From: DASVUC01 sp038237225 | GTDB taxonomy: Bacteria > Planctomycetota > Phycisphaerae > Tepidisphaerales > Tepidisphaeraceae | Assembly: GCA_038237225.1 (NCBI GenBank) | Contig: JBBRYX010000009.1 | Coordinates: 114,043-178,042, forward strand | Reading direction: 5' to 3' | DNA length: 64,000 bases | Shown here: positions 9,034 through 24,832 of the stretch, one piece after another | Layout of the letters: each line of letters starts with the position of its first letter | Position numbering within the stretch: the stretch's first letter is position 1 | Notes under the pieces: generated by a model | What the model was told of the DNA's origin: nothing | The model's database searches: none | What the model saw: the letters and a program-made list of their open reading frames with translations, nothing else | Position numbers and translations under genes: made by a program

Positions 9034-9786
9034 CTATGCCTGCGGTGTTTGCGGCTTTCCCGTGGCGCCCAGGTCGGCGGCATTGGTGCCGGTTTCTTCA
9101 CCGATGATTTCGTCGCAGATGCCGTAAGCAACGGCTTGTTTGGCGTCAAAGAAGCGATCACGCTCGGAGTCTTCGCGGAGCTTTTCCGGGGCCTGACCGG
9201 TGCACTTGGCCATCACGTTGACGAGGGTTTCCTTGGTCTTGAGGATTTCCTCGGCTTGGATTTCGATGTCCGCGGCTTGGCCGTAAACACCGCCGAACGG
9301 CTGGTGGATCATCACCTTCGCATTGGGCAGGATGAACCGTTTCCCCTTGCTGCCCGCCATGAACACGATCGCTCCGCCGGATTCGGCCCGGCCGATGCAG
9401 TAAGTGTTAACTGAGCACGAGAGGAACTTCATCACGTCATAAATGGCAAGCGTGTCATCGACCACGCCGCCGGGGCTGTTGATATACAGGTGAATGTCCT
9501 GGTCGCGCTTCACCGATTGCAGATACAGCATCTGCATATAAATGCGTGCGGCCGAAACGTGGTTGATTTCGCCAACCAAAAAGAGGACCCGATTCTCGAG
9601 AAGCATTTCCTCGAGCGTCATCTCGCGATATCGGTTGTAGCCTCCGCCACCCGGCGGGCCTGGCATCGAAACGGGCATCGCGACCGGTCCGCGGCCCGGA
9701 ATAATCTGCGGAAAACCCGGCTGGGTCTGCTGGTTCGCCCGCTGAATCAAGCGCGGATCGATATTCTTCGGATCTAAGTTAATCAT
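9034..9786 (-). CDS. clpP: ATP-dependent Clp protease proteolytic subunit (ClpP), first copy
   Basis: A 250-aa ClpP paralogue. The core has NSPGGVVDDTLAIYD, the nucleophile motif GRAESGGAIVFMAG (Ser retained, but Glu and Gly replace the usual Ala and Met around it) and the catalytic His in KVMIHQPFGG. About 45 extra N-terminal residues, rich in Pro, Gly and Gln, precede the peptidase core. The ATG at 9786 has AAGGAG 6 nt upstream. Longer in-frame starts read through the promoter. It is first gene of the clpP-clpP-lipoprotein-ferredoxin operon. Whether both ClpPs share one barrel cannot be told from sequence. Confidence 0.94.
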   Translation of the reverse strand: MINLDPKNIDPRLIQRANQQTQPGFPQIIPGRGPVAMPVSMPGPPGGGGYNRYREMTLEEMLLENRVLFLVGEINHVSAARIYMQMLYLQSVKRDQDIHLYINSPGGVVDDTLAIYDVMKFLSCSVNTYCIGRAESGGAIVFMAGSKGKRFILPNAKVMIHQPFGGVYGQAADIEIQAEEILKTKETLVNVMAKCTGQAPEKLREDSERDRFFDAKQAVAYGICDEIIGEETGTNAADLGATGKPQTPQA

Positions 9787-9816
9787 TCTGCTCCTTGCGG
9801 CCTTGGCGCGCGAGGG

Positions 9817-9845
9817 ATCGTACGCATGGGCTTGCGGACCGTCAA
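9817..9845 (-). promoter_or_regulatory. Sigma-70-type promoter of the clpP operon
   Basis: On the minus strand TTGACG, a 17-nt spacer and TACGAT lie about 30 nt upstream of the clpP start. Spacing and hexamers fit a housekeeping promoter. No HrcA (CIRCE) or CtsR-like operator is obvious beside it. Confidence 0.6.
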
Positions 9846-9913
9846 TCAAACGCCGACACCGGCAAATCCGACAGATCATATCGATCCGAGTTCCGAATCG
9901 GCGGAGAACCCCG

Positions 9914-10258
9914 TCAAAGCCCCAAAGACAACCGCAGACCGTCATCGACCGCGCTCAGAAGACCCGGTGAGAGTCGGCCAACGCGCTCCGTGAGCAATCC
10001 ACGATCCAAAGTGATGACCCGCGTGATGTTGACAACCGAGTCTTTGGGAAGCTTGGATTGTCGCCGGGTGAGCAGAACATTCCCCGGAACATGGCCGAGG
10101 GCAAGATTTGAAGTCAACGAAACAACCGTGACCGTGGAGATCCGGCTTCGGTTGAATGTGTCGGCCTGCACAATCAGAACGGGTCTTCGATGGCCCGGAC
10201 CGGAACCCGTTGGATCGGGCAGGTCGGACCACCAGATCTCGCCCCGCGTCATCACCAT
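9914..10258 (-). CDS. mazF: Type II toxin, MazF/PemK-family endoribonuclease
   Basis: Predicted sequence-specific mRNA interferase. The 114-aa protein has the MazF opening MTRGEIWWSDLPDPTG, then RRPVLIVQADTFN and the strand containing TVTVVSLTSNL. The later block DSVVNITRVITLDRG matches the conserved loop of the PemK fold. The ATG is either 10258 (overlapping the antitoxin by 7 nt) or 10252 (ATGA overlap). AGGGA lies just upstream. It is downstream of and coupled to a MazE-like antitoxin, and both are controlled by a palindromic promoter (10495-10523). Length is normal for the family. Confidence 0.9.
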   Translation of the reverse strand: MVMTRGEIWWSDLPDPTGSGPGHRRPVLIVQADTFNRSRISTVTVVSLTSNLALGHVPGNVLLTRRQSKLPKDSVVNITRVITLDRGLLTERVGRLSPGLLSAVDDGLRLSLGL

Positions 10259-10488
10259 TTGTCCCTGGAAACCGCATGAGTCTGAGCAGCTAGAAAGGCG
10301 GAGTCCATTGCTTCAGACTGATCGGCGTAGCAACGGTTGATCGCCTGTGTCAGACCGTCTTCCCCATGACGTCGCAGATAATCTTTTAACGCTTCGCTGT
10401 AGAGTTGAGACCGAGAGAATCCCTTGCGCCTGGCAAGCCGGTCTGCGGCGGTGAAGATGGGGTCCGGAACCGAGACAGCGGTTTTCAT
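10252..10488 (-). CDS. Type II antitoxin, ribbon-helix-helix MazE-like
   Basis: A 78-aa protein beginning MKTAVSVPDPIFTAADRLA, typical of RHH antitoxins: a short DNA-contacting strand, then two helices (KGFSRSQLYSEALKDYLRRH). The acidic/Gln-rich C-terminal half would wrap the toxin. I chose the ATG at 10488. An in-frame extension of 10 residues runs through the promoter -10 element and is unlikely. It overlaps the toxin gene, as expected for co-expressed toxin-antitoxin pairs, and probably represses its own promoter through the palindrome at 10496-10513. Confidence 0.85.
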   Translation of the reverse strand: MKTAVSVPDPIFTAADRLARRKGFSRSQLYSEALKDYLRRHGEDGLTQAINRCYADQSEAMDSAFLAAQTHAVSRDKW

Positions 10489-10494
10489 GTGCTC

Positions 10495-10523
10495 AGTATA
10501 ACTTTGGTTATACCTCAAGACAA
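10495..10523 (-). promoter_or_regulatory. Promoter and palindromic operator of the MazEF-type pair
   Basis: On the minus strand TTGTCT, a 17-nt spacer and TATACT. A perfect 7-bp inverted repeat GTATAAC-CAAA-GTTATAC (10496-10513) overlaps the -10 element, which is what an autoregulated toxin-antitoxin operon should look like. Confidence 0.7.
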
Positions 10524-10556
10524 CCTGACACTCAGCTCAAATTGACGCGGAGTTTC

Positions 10557-13268
10557 TCATTCAACCGTCAGATCGGTTTCGATTTCTTCCGGCTCAGCTT
10601 CGGGAGCGGGCTCGTGCTTGCCCTTGCTGGGATTTCCGTTGCTATCGGCGTTCAGGCCCAGTTCTTCGATGAGCTTCGCCGGCACTTCACCCGTGTTTTT
10701 GCACTTGGGATAGCCCGAGCAGCCCAGGAACTTCCCGCGGCGGCCCGTGCGGATAATCATCGGTTTTCCACACTCATCGCAATCGATGTCCGTCGTGATG
10801 TTCGCGGGCTTGGCGCCATTGTTGGAAGCCGGGTTCTCGCCAAGAATCTTCGAAATCATCTCCGCGTTTCGAGCGGCGCCCTCCTGAAGCAGCGGGATGA
10901 GCTTCTCCACCTGCGCGAGATCGGCGCCTGCAAGCTTCTTCATCATTTTGGTGCTCCGGCATTTGGGAAAGCTCGAGCAGCCGAGGAACGGGCCGCGCTT
11001 GCTGTCGCGCAGGATCATCGGGCTGCCGCACTTTTCGCAGGCGACCGTGGTCGCGATCTTCACCTTGGGCGGCTGGGGATTGCCCTCCTTGTCCAGGTTA
11101 ATGATCGTGCTGCACGATGGCTCGCCCTTCTCATTCTTGACGGAGTAACCCGAGCAGCCGAGGAATTCACCGAAGCGGCCCTTGCGCTTGATCATCTCGC
11201 GGCCGCACACCGGACACTTGTGCTCGGAGACCTCGCGAAGCGTCGGCCGGCCTTGCTCGTCTACGGGCTTGGTGTTGTTGCACTCGCGGTCCTCGCAGGC
11301 GAGGAAGAACCCGTTCTTGCTGATTCGGTAAAGAAGCTTCTTCCCGCACTTGTCGCAGTCGTACGGAGAGATCGTGCCGCCGGCATGTTCGAGCGTTCCA
11401 AGCGCCGAAGCGACGCCTTCATGAAATGGCCCGTAAAAATCCTTGAGAAGCTTGATCCAGTCGAGATCCGATTCTTCGATCTTGTCGAGTTGCCCTTCCA
11501 TGTCGGCCGTGAACTTTACATCCATGATCTTCGGGAAGCCCTGCATGAGCTTATCCGTGACGATCGAGCCGAGCAGCGTCGCGTAAAACCGGCGATCGCG
11601 CTGCATCACATACTGGCGATCCTGAATTGTCTGAATGATCGACGCATACGTGCTCGGGCGGCCGATCCCAAGCTGCTCGAGCGCTTTGACCAGCGATGCC
11701 TCCGTGAAGCGCGGCGGCGGCTGCGTGAAGTGCTGCGTCGGCAGGACTTCGATCGGGAAAACCTTCTTGCCTTCGGAAAGCTCCGGGAGAAGCTGATCCT
11801 CGGAATTGATCCCCGCGACTCTCATGAACCCGTCGAAGACGAGCTTGCGACCGGAGGCGCGAAAGACCGCCTCCTGACCCACGGCTGATGCCGCGGGCTT
11901 CGCCACCAGCGTCGCCGTGGTTTGGTCGAATTCCGCCGGCGGCATCTGGCACGCGACAAAGCGGCTCCAGATGAGCTGATACAGCTTCTGGTCGTCAGAG
12001 CCCAGCTTCTCTCGCGCCGCGGTTGGACTCAGCCCGGTATCCGTCGGACGAATCGCTTCGTGGGCTTCCTGCGCCGACTTGTTCGAGCTGGCGTACACGT
12101 TCGCCTTCTCGGGCAGATACTTGTCGCCGAACTCGCTCTTGATGTACTTGCGCACCATGCCCAGCGCCTCAGCCGAGAGATGCGTCGAGTCGGTACGCAT
12201 GTAGGTGATGTAACCGTTTTCATACAGCGTCTGCGCCGTGCGCATCGTCTTCTGCGCGCCGAAACCCAGCCGGCTCGAGGCGGCCTGCTGCAAAGTGCTC
12301 GTGATGAACGGCGCTGACGACTTGCTGGTGGTGCGCTTCTTCTCGATGCTGCGAACCGTGAAGTCCGGGCACTTATCGAGATGCCCGAGGAGCTTCGTCT
12401 GGTATTTCGCGGGACCCTTGCTTTCAGAATCTTCCGTCGTGTCCAGCTTATCCACGACAAAGCCGAGCGCTTCCGCGACCTTGCGGGCCTGTTCCTTGTT
12501 GTTCGCTTCGAATTTCTTCCCGGCAAACTCGGTCAGCTCAGCCTGGAACGCATCGTGCTCGGAGAGCCACTTCTCGCGCTCAAGCTTCGTGCGCTCGCCG
12601 TTGCCGGTGTTGGTCAGAAAATCCACCCAACGGTTGGATAGATCGCGGCAGGTTGCGCCGGCGGTGGTGAAGATGCCCCCGATTTTCCAATGCTCAGCCG
12701 GGATGAATGCCCCGATCTCGCGCTCGCGCTCCACGACCAGACGGACGGTAACCGATTGAACTCGGCCCGCCGACAGTCCCCGCGCCACCTTGCGCCAAAG
12801 CAGCGGAGAAATCTCGTATCCCACGATCCGATCAAGGATCCGGCGGGCCTGCTGCGCGTTCACCCGGCTGATATCGATGGCGTGCGGGTGATCGAAAGCC
12901 TTCTTGATTTCAGTCTTGGTGATGGCGTTGAAGATGACCCGCGCAACCCGCTCATCCGGCAGGCCCAGCGCCTGCTGAAGGTGCCACGCGATCGCTTCTC
13001 CTTCCCGGTCCAAGTCGGTTGCCAGGAACACCTTTTCGCTGTCTTTAGCAAGTTTCTTAAGTTCCTTGATGACTTTGGTCCGGCTCTCAAGAACCTCGTA
13101 TTCCGGGACAAAGGTCTCCAGATCGACCCCCATCCCTTTGCTTGGCAGATCGCGGACGTGCCCCATGCTGGCCCGGACCACGTAATCATCGCCCAGGTAC
13201 TTGTTGATCGTTTTCGCCTTGGCGGGCGATTCCACGATCACGAGATGTTTGCCCGTCTTCTTTGCCAT
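10557..13268 (-). CDS. topA: DNA topoisomerase I (type IA)
   Basis: Relaxes negative supercoils by single-strand passage. The 903-aa protein starts with the Toprim domain (LVIVESPAKAKTI, Glu13; TDLDREGEA around 84-92). The catalytic Tyr is residue 356 in YITYMRTDST. The C-terminal third holds four zinc-ribbon-like modules (CDKCG, CPVCG, CEKCG, CDECG), more than the minimal enzyme and useful for single-strand DNA binding. It ends in an acidic tail. The ATG is preceded by AAGGACAG. No partner gene is adjacent; the mazEF pair follows 39 bp downstream. Confidence 0.96.
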   Translation of the reverse strand: MAKKTGKHLVIVESPAKAKTINKYLGDDYVVRASMGHVRDLPSKGMGVDLETFVPEYEVLESRTKVIKELKKLAKDSEKVFLATDLDREGEAIAWHLQQALGLPDERVARVIFNAITKTEIKKAFDHPHAIDISRVNAQQARRILDRIVGYEISPLLWRKVARGLSAGRVQSVTVRLVVEREREIGAFIPAEHWKIGGIFTTAGATCRDLSNRWVDFLTNTGNGERTKLEREKWLSEHDAFQAELTEFAGKKFEANNKEQARKVAEALGFVVDKLDTTEDSESKGPAKYQTKLLGHLDKCPDFTVRSIEKKRTTSKSSAPFITSTLQQAASSRLGFGAQKTMRTAQTLYENGYITYMRTDSTHLSAEALGMVRKYIKSEFGDKYLPEKANVYASSNKSAQEAHEAIRPTDTGLSPTAAREKLGSDDQKLYQLIWSRFVACQMPPAEFDQTTATLVAKPAASAVGQEAVFRASGRKLVFDGFMRVAGINSEDQLLPELSEGKKVFPIEVLPTQHFTQPPPRFTEASLVKALEQLGIGRPSTYASIIQTIQDRQYVMQRDRRFYATLLGSIVTDKLMQGFPKIMDVKFTADMEGQLDKIEESDLDWIKLLKDFYGPFHEGVASALGTLEHAGGTISPYDCDKCGKKLLYRISKNGFFLACEDRECNNTKPVDEQGRPTLREVSEHKCPVCGREMIKRKGRFGEFLGCSGYSVKNEKGEPSCSTIINLDKEGNPQPPKVKIATTVACEKCGSPMILRDSKRGPFLGCSSFPKCRSTKMMKKLAGADLAQVEKLIPLLQEGAARNAEMISKILGENPASNNGAKPANITTDIDCDECGKPMIIRTGRRGKFLGCSGYPKCKNTGEVPAKLIEELGLNADSNGNPSKGKHEPAPEAEPEEIETDLTVE

Positions 13269-13740
13269 CTGTCCTTAAGTATACGCCCGACCGTCAAATG
13301 CCCGGTTCCGTCCGCCTTATCGACCAACGAGAGCCAAAGCTTCACAACCAAGGCCCATGGGTCGAGCAGGTTCCTAAAAATCAGTATCTTGCGTAGCGGC
13401 CGGGCCGAAGGCCCACATGCCGATGACCTTCCAGAATCTTGTTAAGTTTCCAAACCTTTTCCGCAGAAGGGCTTGGGGCGGGAAGTGTGATAACGCCTCC
13501 CGTCCCTGTCAAGACAAGCCCTCATAAACGAAGCTCTGCGGTGGTACGACCTAAGGATAATGGGGTTCAGCAGACTCAGGCGTTACAGCAGACTCTAGTA
13601 GACCAACTCCTACGCCCGTCTTTACAGTAGAGGCGACGCCTGCGTCCCGGGTCGGCGAAGCCGACAAGTAGATGCAAGGCTCGATGCTTCGCATCAACCG
13701 CGACGCAGGCGTCACCTCGACATGATGCGCAAGGTGCGTC
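13269..13740. other. Gene-free, palindrome-rich stretch between rpoC and topA
   Basis: About 470 bp with no credible gene. It contains a GGGCC-GAA-GGCCC palindrome near 13400, repeated CAGCAGACT-like words around 13568-13595 and the large stem-loop at 13630-13718. The topA promoter must lie at its left end on the minus strand; TATACT is visible about 15 nt before the topA start, without a well-spaced -35. Confidence 0.5.
13630..13718. repeat. Large cruciform-type inverted repeat with internal hairpins
   Basis: Outer arms of 17 nt each at 13630-13646 and 13702-13718 are complementary apart from one position. Inside are two perfect small hairpins, GTCGGC-GAA-GCCGAC and GATGC-TTC-GCATC. The result is a closed multi-branched structure about 90 nt long. 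There is no matching coding potential and no T-tract. Function is unknown. Confidence 0.65.
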
Positions 13741-13776
13741 AAAAAAACGCCCGGCAGGAGCGTCCTGCCGGGGCGT
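13741..13776 (-). terminator. Rho-independent terminator of the rpoBC transcript
   Basis: On the minus strand a GC-rich hairpin (CGCCCCGGCAGGA arm) is followed by seven T residues. It lies 28 bp after the rpoC stop and closes the long ribosomal protein/RNA polymerase cluster. Confidence 0.85.
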
Positions 13777-13803
13777 TGCGTTTAAGGATAATAAAACCTC
13801 AAA

Positions 13804-18231
<4,428 letters not shown>

Positions 18232-18285
18232 TGTTGTTCTCTTTCTTTGTTAACCTTACTTGCCCAAACCTTGTGCGCCTGGGCC

Positions 18286-18579
18286 TTAAGCCGACTTTCT
18301 GCGCTTTCGTGCCGCCGTGGGCAACGCTTCCATCACTTTTCGCAGCGCGTTGTTCACTGCATCGGAGCTCTTGTAAAACTGAGCCAAATCAGGATCGAGT
18401 TCCACGAGATTTCGCACGCCTTTTCGCCGCTTGAACTTCAAGTGGCTGTAATCCGGAAGCGGCTCAAACGCCATTTCCTCAGGGGTAAACTTCACCTTAC
18501 GAACCACGTGCCTGGAGGGTATAACTCGTTTCCTCAATTCGCGTGCTTCGGCGAGCAGTGATGAGACGGATTTTTTCAT
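18286..18579 (-). CDS. BrnA-like antitoxin
   Basis: A 97-aa protein. The C-terminal part LVELDPDLAQFYKSSDAVNNALRKVM resembles the BrnA helix block (acidic Asp-Pro-Asp, then Asn-x-x-Leu-Arg) used for dimerisation and DNA binding. It lies directly after a BrnT-like toxin. From the ATG at 18579 it overlaps the toxin by 83 nt, which is long. An internal ATG at 18471 would give a 61-aa protein with no overlap, so the start is unsettled. The rpoC gene starts 54 bp downstream. Antitoxin assignment is inference from partner and motif. Confidence 0.6.
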   Translation of the reverse strand: MKKSVSSLLAEARELRKRVIPSRHVVRKVKFTPEEMAFEPLPDYSHLKFKRRKGVRNLVELDPDLAQFYKSSDAVNNALRKVMEALPTAARKRRKSA

Positions 18580-18790
18580 TTCGTTCGGTGTAAATCACCG
18601 TCAGTAATCGCAGCCGATGAGACAACCCAATCAGAACCCGGCGTTCTTCTTTACCGGAGTGGACTTCATCTGCTGCGTCAATTGCCAACTCGTCATCAAA
18701 AGCTGTCCGTGCCTCTTCGAATGTCACCCGATGCTTCCGCAGGTTCCTGGCGGCCTTCGCATCGTCCCATTCGAAGCAGTCATTCTTCAG
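18497..18790 (-). CDS. BrnT-family toxin (DUF497)
   Basis: Predicted ribonuclease toxin of the RelE/BrnT fold. The reading frame contains FEWDDAKAARNLRKHRVTFEEA, the characteristic BrnT N-terminus, followed by RRVLIGLSHRLRLLTVIYTERNEKIRLITARRSTRIEE. There is no in-frame ATG in front of the FEWD block. The frame begins most plausibly at a CTG (18790) with AAGAGG about 7 nt upstream, and a GTG at 18727 would lose the conserved N-terminus. A start-codon mutation is therefore possible. It lies between rpoB and rpoC with a BrnA-like partner. Confidence 0.7.
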   Translation of the reverse strand: MKNDCFEWDDAKAARNLRKHRVTFEEARTAFDDELAIDAADEVHSGKEERRVLIGLSHRLRLLTVIYTERNEKIRLITARRSTRIEETSYTLQARGS

Positions 18791-18812
18791 GCGATACCTC
18801 TTCCTCTCGTGG

Positions 18813-18832
18813 CCCGGGCGACTCGCCCGTGG
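18813..18832. repeat. CGGGCG..CGCCCG palindrome upstream of the BrnT-like gene
   Basis: CGGGCG-ACT-CGCCCG followed on the plus strand by a T-rich run. It is one copy of a dispersed palindrome family seen also near 1630, 23982, 26316 and 63366. Confidence 0.55.
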
Positions 18833-18871
18833 TTTGTTTTCACTACTTAGTCGCTTCTCATCGCAACAACG

Positions 18872-19123
18872 TCATCCCGCCCGCCTTTTTTTCTCGACGG
18901 GACCAAATGTTTCCACCGCCGCAATTTCAGTCATCCTCATGAAGACGAATCTGTCGGTTCGCGGGTTGACATAAAAGAACTGCGTACGCATCTCCACCAA
19001 ATTTCCGCCGTCGTCAATCTGGTACTTGTCACCACTGGTCATGACGATCCGAAACGGCTCAAACGGCCTTCGCTCTTTAAGCTCTCGAATCGCCTCAATG
19101 ATGTTGATTCGTCCCTTCGCCAT
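18872..19123 (-). CDS. Small conserved-looking hypothetical protein (paralogue of 25618-25875)
   Basis: An 83-aa protein starting MAKGRINIIEAIRELKERRPFEPFRIVMTSGD, followed by a beta-rich segment (VNPRTDRFVFMRMTEIAAVE) and a basic tail. The RPFEPFRI-x-TSGD block and the following strands resemble RPFVPFDVHLSDGD in the gene at 25618-25875. Both are probably one family, of unknown function, duplicated inside the same information-processing cluster. It starts 12 bp after rpoB, so it is likely co-transcribed with it. Confidence 0.65.
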   Translation of the reverse strand: MAKGRINIIEAIRELKERRPFEPFRIVMTSGDKYQIDDGGNLVEMRTQFFYVNPRTDRFVFMRMTEIAAVETFGPVEKKRRAG

Positions 19124-19135
19124 GCAGCAGTTTCC

Positions 19136-22909
<3,774 letters not shown>

Positions 22910-23435
22910 CAGTTATCCTTTTTTCCAAGAGCCGGGAAGAATCCAATCGGGACGGCCATGGTCCCCCGGTAACCATTTAAGTTCGTTCGAGACCACCGCC
23001 GACAACTTACACCGTCGCCACATCCACCTGATCTAAAAGTTTCGTTAAGTCAAAAGAAGCAGCCGCTTTTATGAAAAGTGAAGCGGCATTCCAGCCGGAT
23101 GCGTCCGTACTTCGGGCACCCATGATTTTTGCGTTAAGTGAGGTACAATATTCAGGTAACTCCAACCAGTCAAGCGCAAAAACAACGCCAGCGCTTCCAT
23201 CCGTCCCGAAAATCAGACGGGGAGTCACTGGGTTCACCGCACTATCGTTGTGCTCGCTCTTCGATCAATTGTCCTGAACACCTTACCGTGCCCAAGGCAG
23301 AGATGTCAATAAAAACTTTGTGGGGGCGACACTTATGTCGCCCTTTGCTCTTTTGTGACTCCCAAGCGCAAAAACAGAGCACCGGACTTCCATCCGATGC
23401 TCCGCCTGCAATTCAATTTGAACCACAAAAAAAAC
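22910..23435. other. Leader/intergenic region between rplL and rpoB
   Basis: About 525 bp without a gene. It contains a perfect palindrome GGGCGACA-CTTA-TGTCGCCC (near 23325-23345), the hairpin at 23370-23402 and an earlier degenerate copy of the same hairpin unit (near 23172-23210) that shares GCGCAAAAAC and CTTCCATCCG. Attenuation between rplL and rpoB is known in other bacteria; whether it acts here is inference. Confidence 0.5.
23370..23402 (-). terminator. Terminator or attenuator after rplL
   Basis: On the minus strand GAGCATCGGA-TGGAAG-TCCGGTGCTC is followed by TGTTTTTGCG. One internal mismatch interrupts the stem. It lies about 35 bp after the rplL stop and upstream of rpoB, so partial read-through would set the ribosomal protein to polymerase ratio. 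Confidence 0.65.
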
Positions 23436-23834
23436 TTACTTCATCTCGACGGTCGCGCCCTGCTCTTCCAGTTCCTTCTTAAGCTTCTCCGCCTCAGGCT
23501 TGTCGATGTTCTCCTTCACCGTCTTCGGAGCGCCTTCGACCAGATCCTTGGCTTCCTTCAGACCCAAACCCGTCGCCGCACGAACGACCTTAATCACCTG
23601 GATCTTCTTTTCCCCAGCCGCCTTAAGAACCACGTCAAACGTCGTCTTCTCCGCTTCGGCTTCCGCCGGAGCAGCCGCGCCGCCGCCCGGACCCGCCATC
23701 ATCACCGCGCCGCCGGCGGCCGGCTCGATGCCGTGCGTGTCCTTCAGGTACGCCGCAAGATCGACCGCCTGCTTAAGGGTCAAACCCGCGAGCTTGTCGC
23801 CAATTTCCTTCAGTTCTGCTGTAGCTTCTGCCAT
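23436..23834 (-). CDS. rplL: Ribosomal protein bL12 (L7/L12)
   Basis: Stalk protein that recruits translation GTPases, 132 aa. The N-terminal dimerisation domain (MAEATAELKEIGDKLAGLTL) is joined by a Gly/Ala/Pro hinge (about residues 40-60) to the globular domain with EKTTFDVVLKAAGEKKIQVIKVVR and GLGLKEAKDLVEGAP. The ATG at 23834 has GAGGAG 8 nt upstream. A GGGAGGC-TTC-GCCTCCC palindrome lies just before that ribosome-binding site. Confidence 0.97.
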   Translation of the reverse strand: MAEATAELKEIGDKLAGLTLKQAVDLAAYLKDTHGIEPAAGGAVMMAGPGGGAAAPAEAEAEKTTFDVVLKAAGEKKIQVIKVVRAATGLGLKEAKDLVEGAPKTVKENIDKPEAEKLKKELEEQGATVEMK

Positions 23835-23848
23835 GACTTCTTCTCCTC

Positions 23849-23865
23849 GGGAGGCTTCGCCTCCC
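23849..23865. repeat. GC-TTC-GC palindrome before the rplL ribosome-binding site
   Basis: GGGAGGC-TTC-GCCTCCC, a 7-bp perfect stem directly upstream of the rplL Shine-Dalgarno sequence. In mRNA it would form a stable hairpin beside the ribosome-binding site. It belongs to the GC-TTC(A)-GC palindrome family. Confidence 0.65.
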
Positions 23866-24053
23866 CGCGAGTCGTATCGTGACTCCACCGTGTCGAAACT
23901 TTTCCCGTCCGAGAGCACAGTTCACATTGAACTGATTTAACCCCAATGGGGGACAGTCGGACCGTCGGAATTCTTTTTGTGCCACGGGCGACGCGCCCGC
24001 GGTTTTTTCTCTTCAGTTCCAATGCCTACGCGAAATACCCATGCCAAGAAAAC

Positions 24054-24737
24054 CTACCTCACGGGCGGCGCTTCCGCAGCCGCACCGCCCCCAGCGGCCG
24101 GTCCCGCTTCAGCGGGTGCCGGTGCAACGGATGCCGGTGCAACGGGAGCGGATATCGCTTCAGCGGGTCCCGCTTCAGCCGGTCCCGGTCCACCCTCCCC
24201 AGCCGCACCATCGCCTCGCTCCTTCGCCTTCTCCTCAATGCTCTTCAGCACCGCAGCAAGCTTCCCACCAGGTCCCTTAATCGCGCCGGCAAGTTTCTTC
24301 CCAGGTCCAAGCATCGCCGCCACGAGGATCCCAATCGCTTCCTGCCGCGTGGGAAGCTTCGAAACCTCCTCAACGCCCTTCTGCCCCGTATAAATCTCAC
24401 CGTCGAAGAAAATCCCCCGAAGCTCCAGGTTCTCGATCAACTTCTTCTCATCGAGAAGCATGCGCGCAATCTCGCTGATCGATGCCTTGCCATAGATCAC
24501 CGCACTGGGCCCATCCAGCAGCGCATCAAAGCCCTTCAGCTTCCCATCGCCCACCGCCTTCTTCGCCAGCGTGTTCTTCACCACCGTCATCTTCACGCCC
24601 TTGTCGTGAAGCTTCCGCCGGATGTTGTTGTTCTTAATCGCGTCAATCCCGCGCGGATTGATCACCGCCACCGCATCGCTGTCCCCAAACTTATGGGTCA
24701 ACTCTTTGATGACCAGACTTTTCACTGTCTTACTCAT
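24054..24737 (-). CDS. rplJ: Ribosomal protein uL10
   Basis: Base of the ribosomal stalk, 227 aa. Residues 1-175 are canonical (VVKNTLAKKAV, LDGPSAVIYG, and the L12-binding helix with KLAAVLKSIEEKAKER). The last ~50 residues are an Ala/Pro/Glu/Gly tail not found in typical L10. At DNA level this tail is built from CCCGCTTCAGCGGG-type palindromes (24103-24116, ~24156-24180) and related short repeats, so it looks like repeat invasion of the 3' end. AGAGGTAATC precedes the ATG. Confidence 0.96.
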   Translation of the reverse strand: MSKTVKSLVIKELTHKFGDSDAVAVINPRGIDAIKNNNIRRKLHDKGVKMTVVKNTLAKKAVGDGKLKGFDALLDGPSAVIYGKASISEIARMLLDEKKLIENLELRGIFFDGEIYTGQKGVEEVSKLPTRQEAIGILVAAMLGPGKKLAGAIKGPGGKLAAVLKSIEEKAKERGDGAAGEGGPGPAEAGPAEAISAPVAPASVAPAPAEAGPAAGGGAAAEAPPVR

Positions 24738-24758
24738 GATTACCTCTGGCAGTGTTGC

Positions 24759-24832
24759 CAGTTATTAGTTGCCCGTTGTCAGTTCAGATGCCGCTTGCCT
24801 TTACTGGCAACTGGCAACTATCAACTGGCAAC
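24759..24832. repeat. Heptamer-word inverted repeat array between rplA and rplJ
   Basis: Degenerate heptamers of the form TTGCCAG/TTGTCAG are followed by complementary ACTGGCA words, some repeated in perfect tandem. It fills the gap between two ribosomal protein genes and would fold into a hairpin in the mRNA. Confidence 0.65.

Noticed and set aside
23007..23237. 76-codon minus-strand frame between rplL and rpoB
   Set aside because: No ribosome-binding site, no domain pattern, and it overlaps the degenerate attenuator copy.
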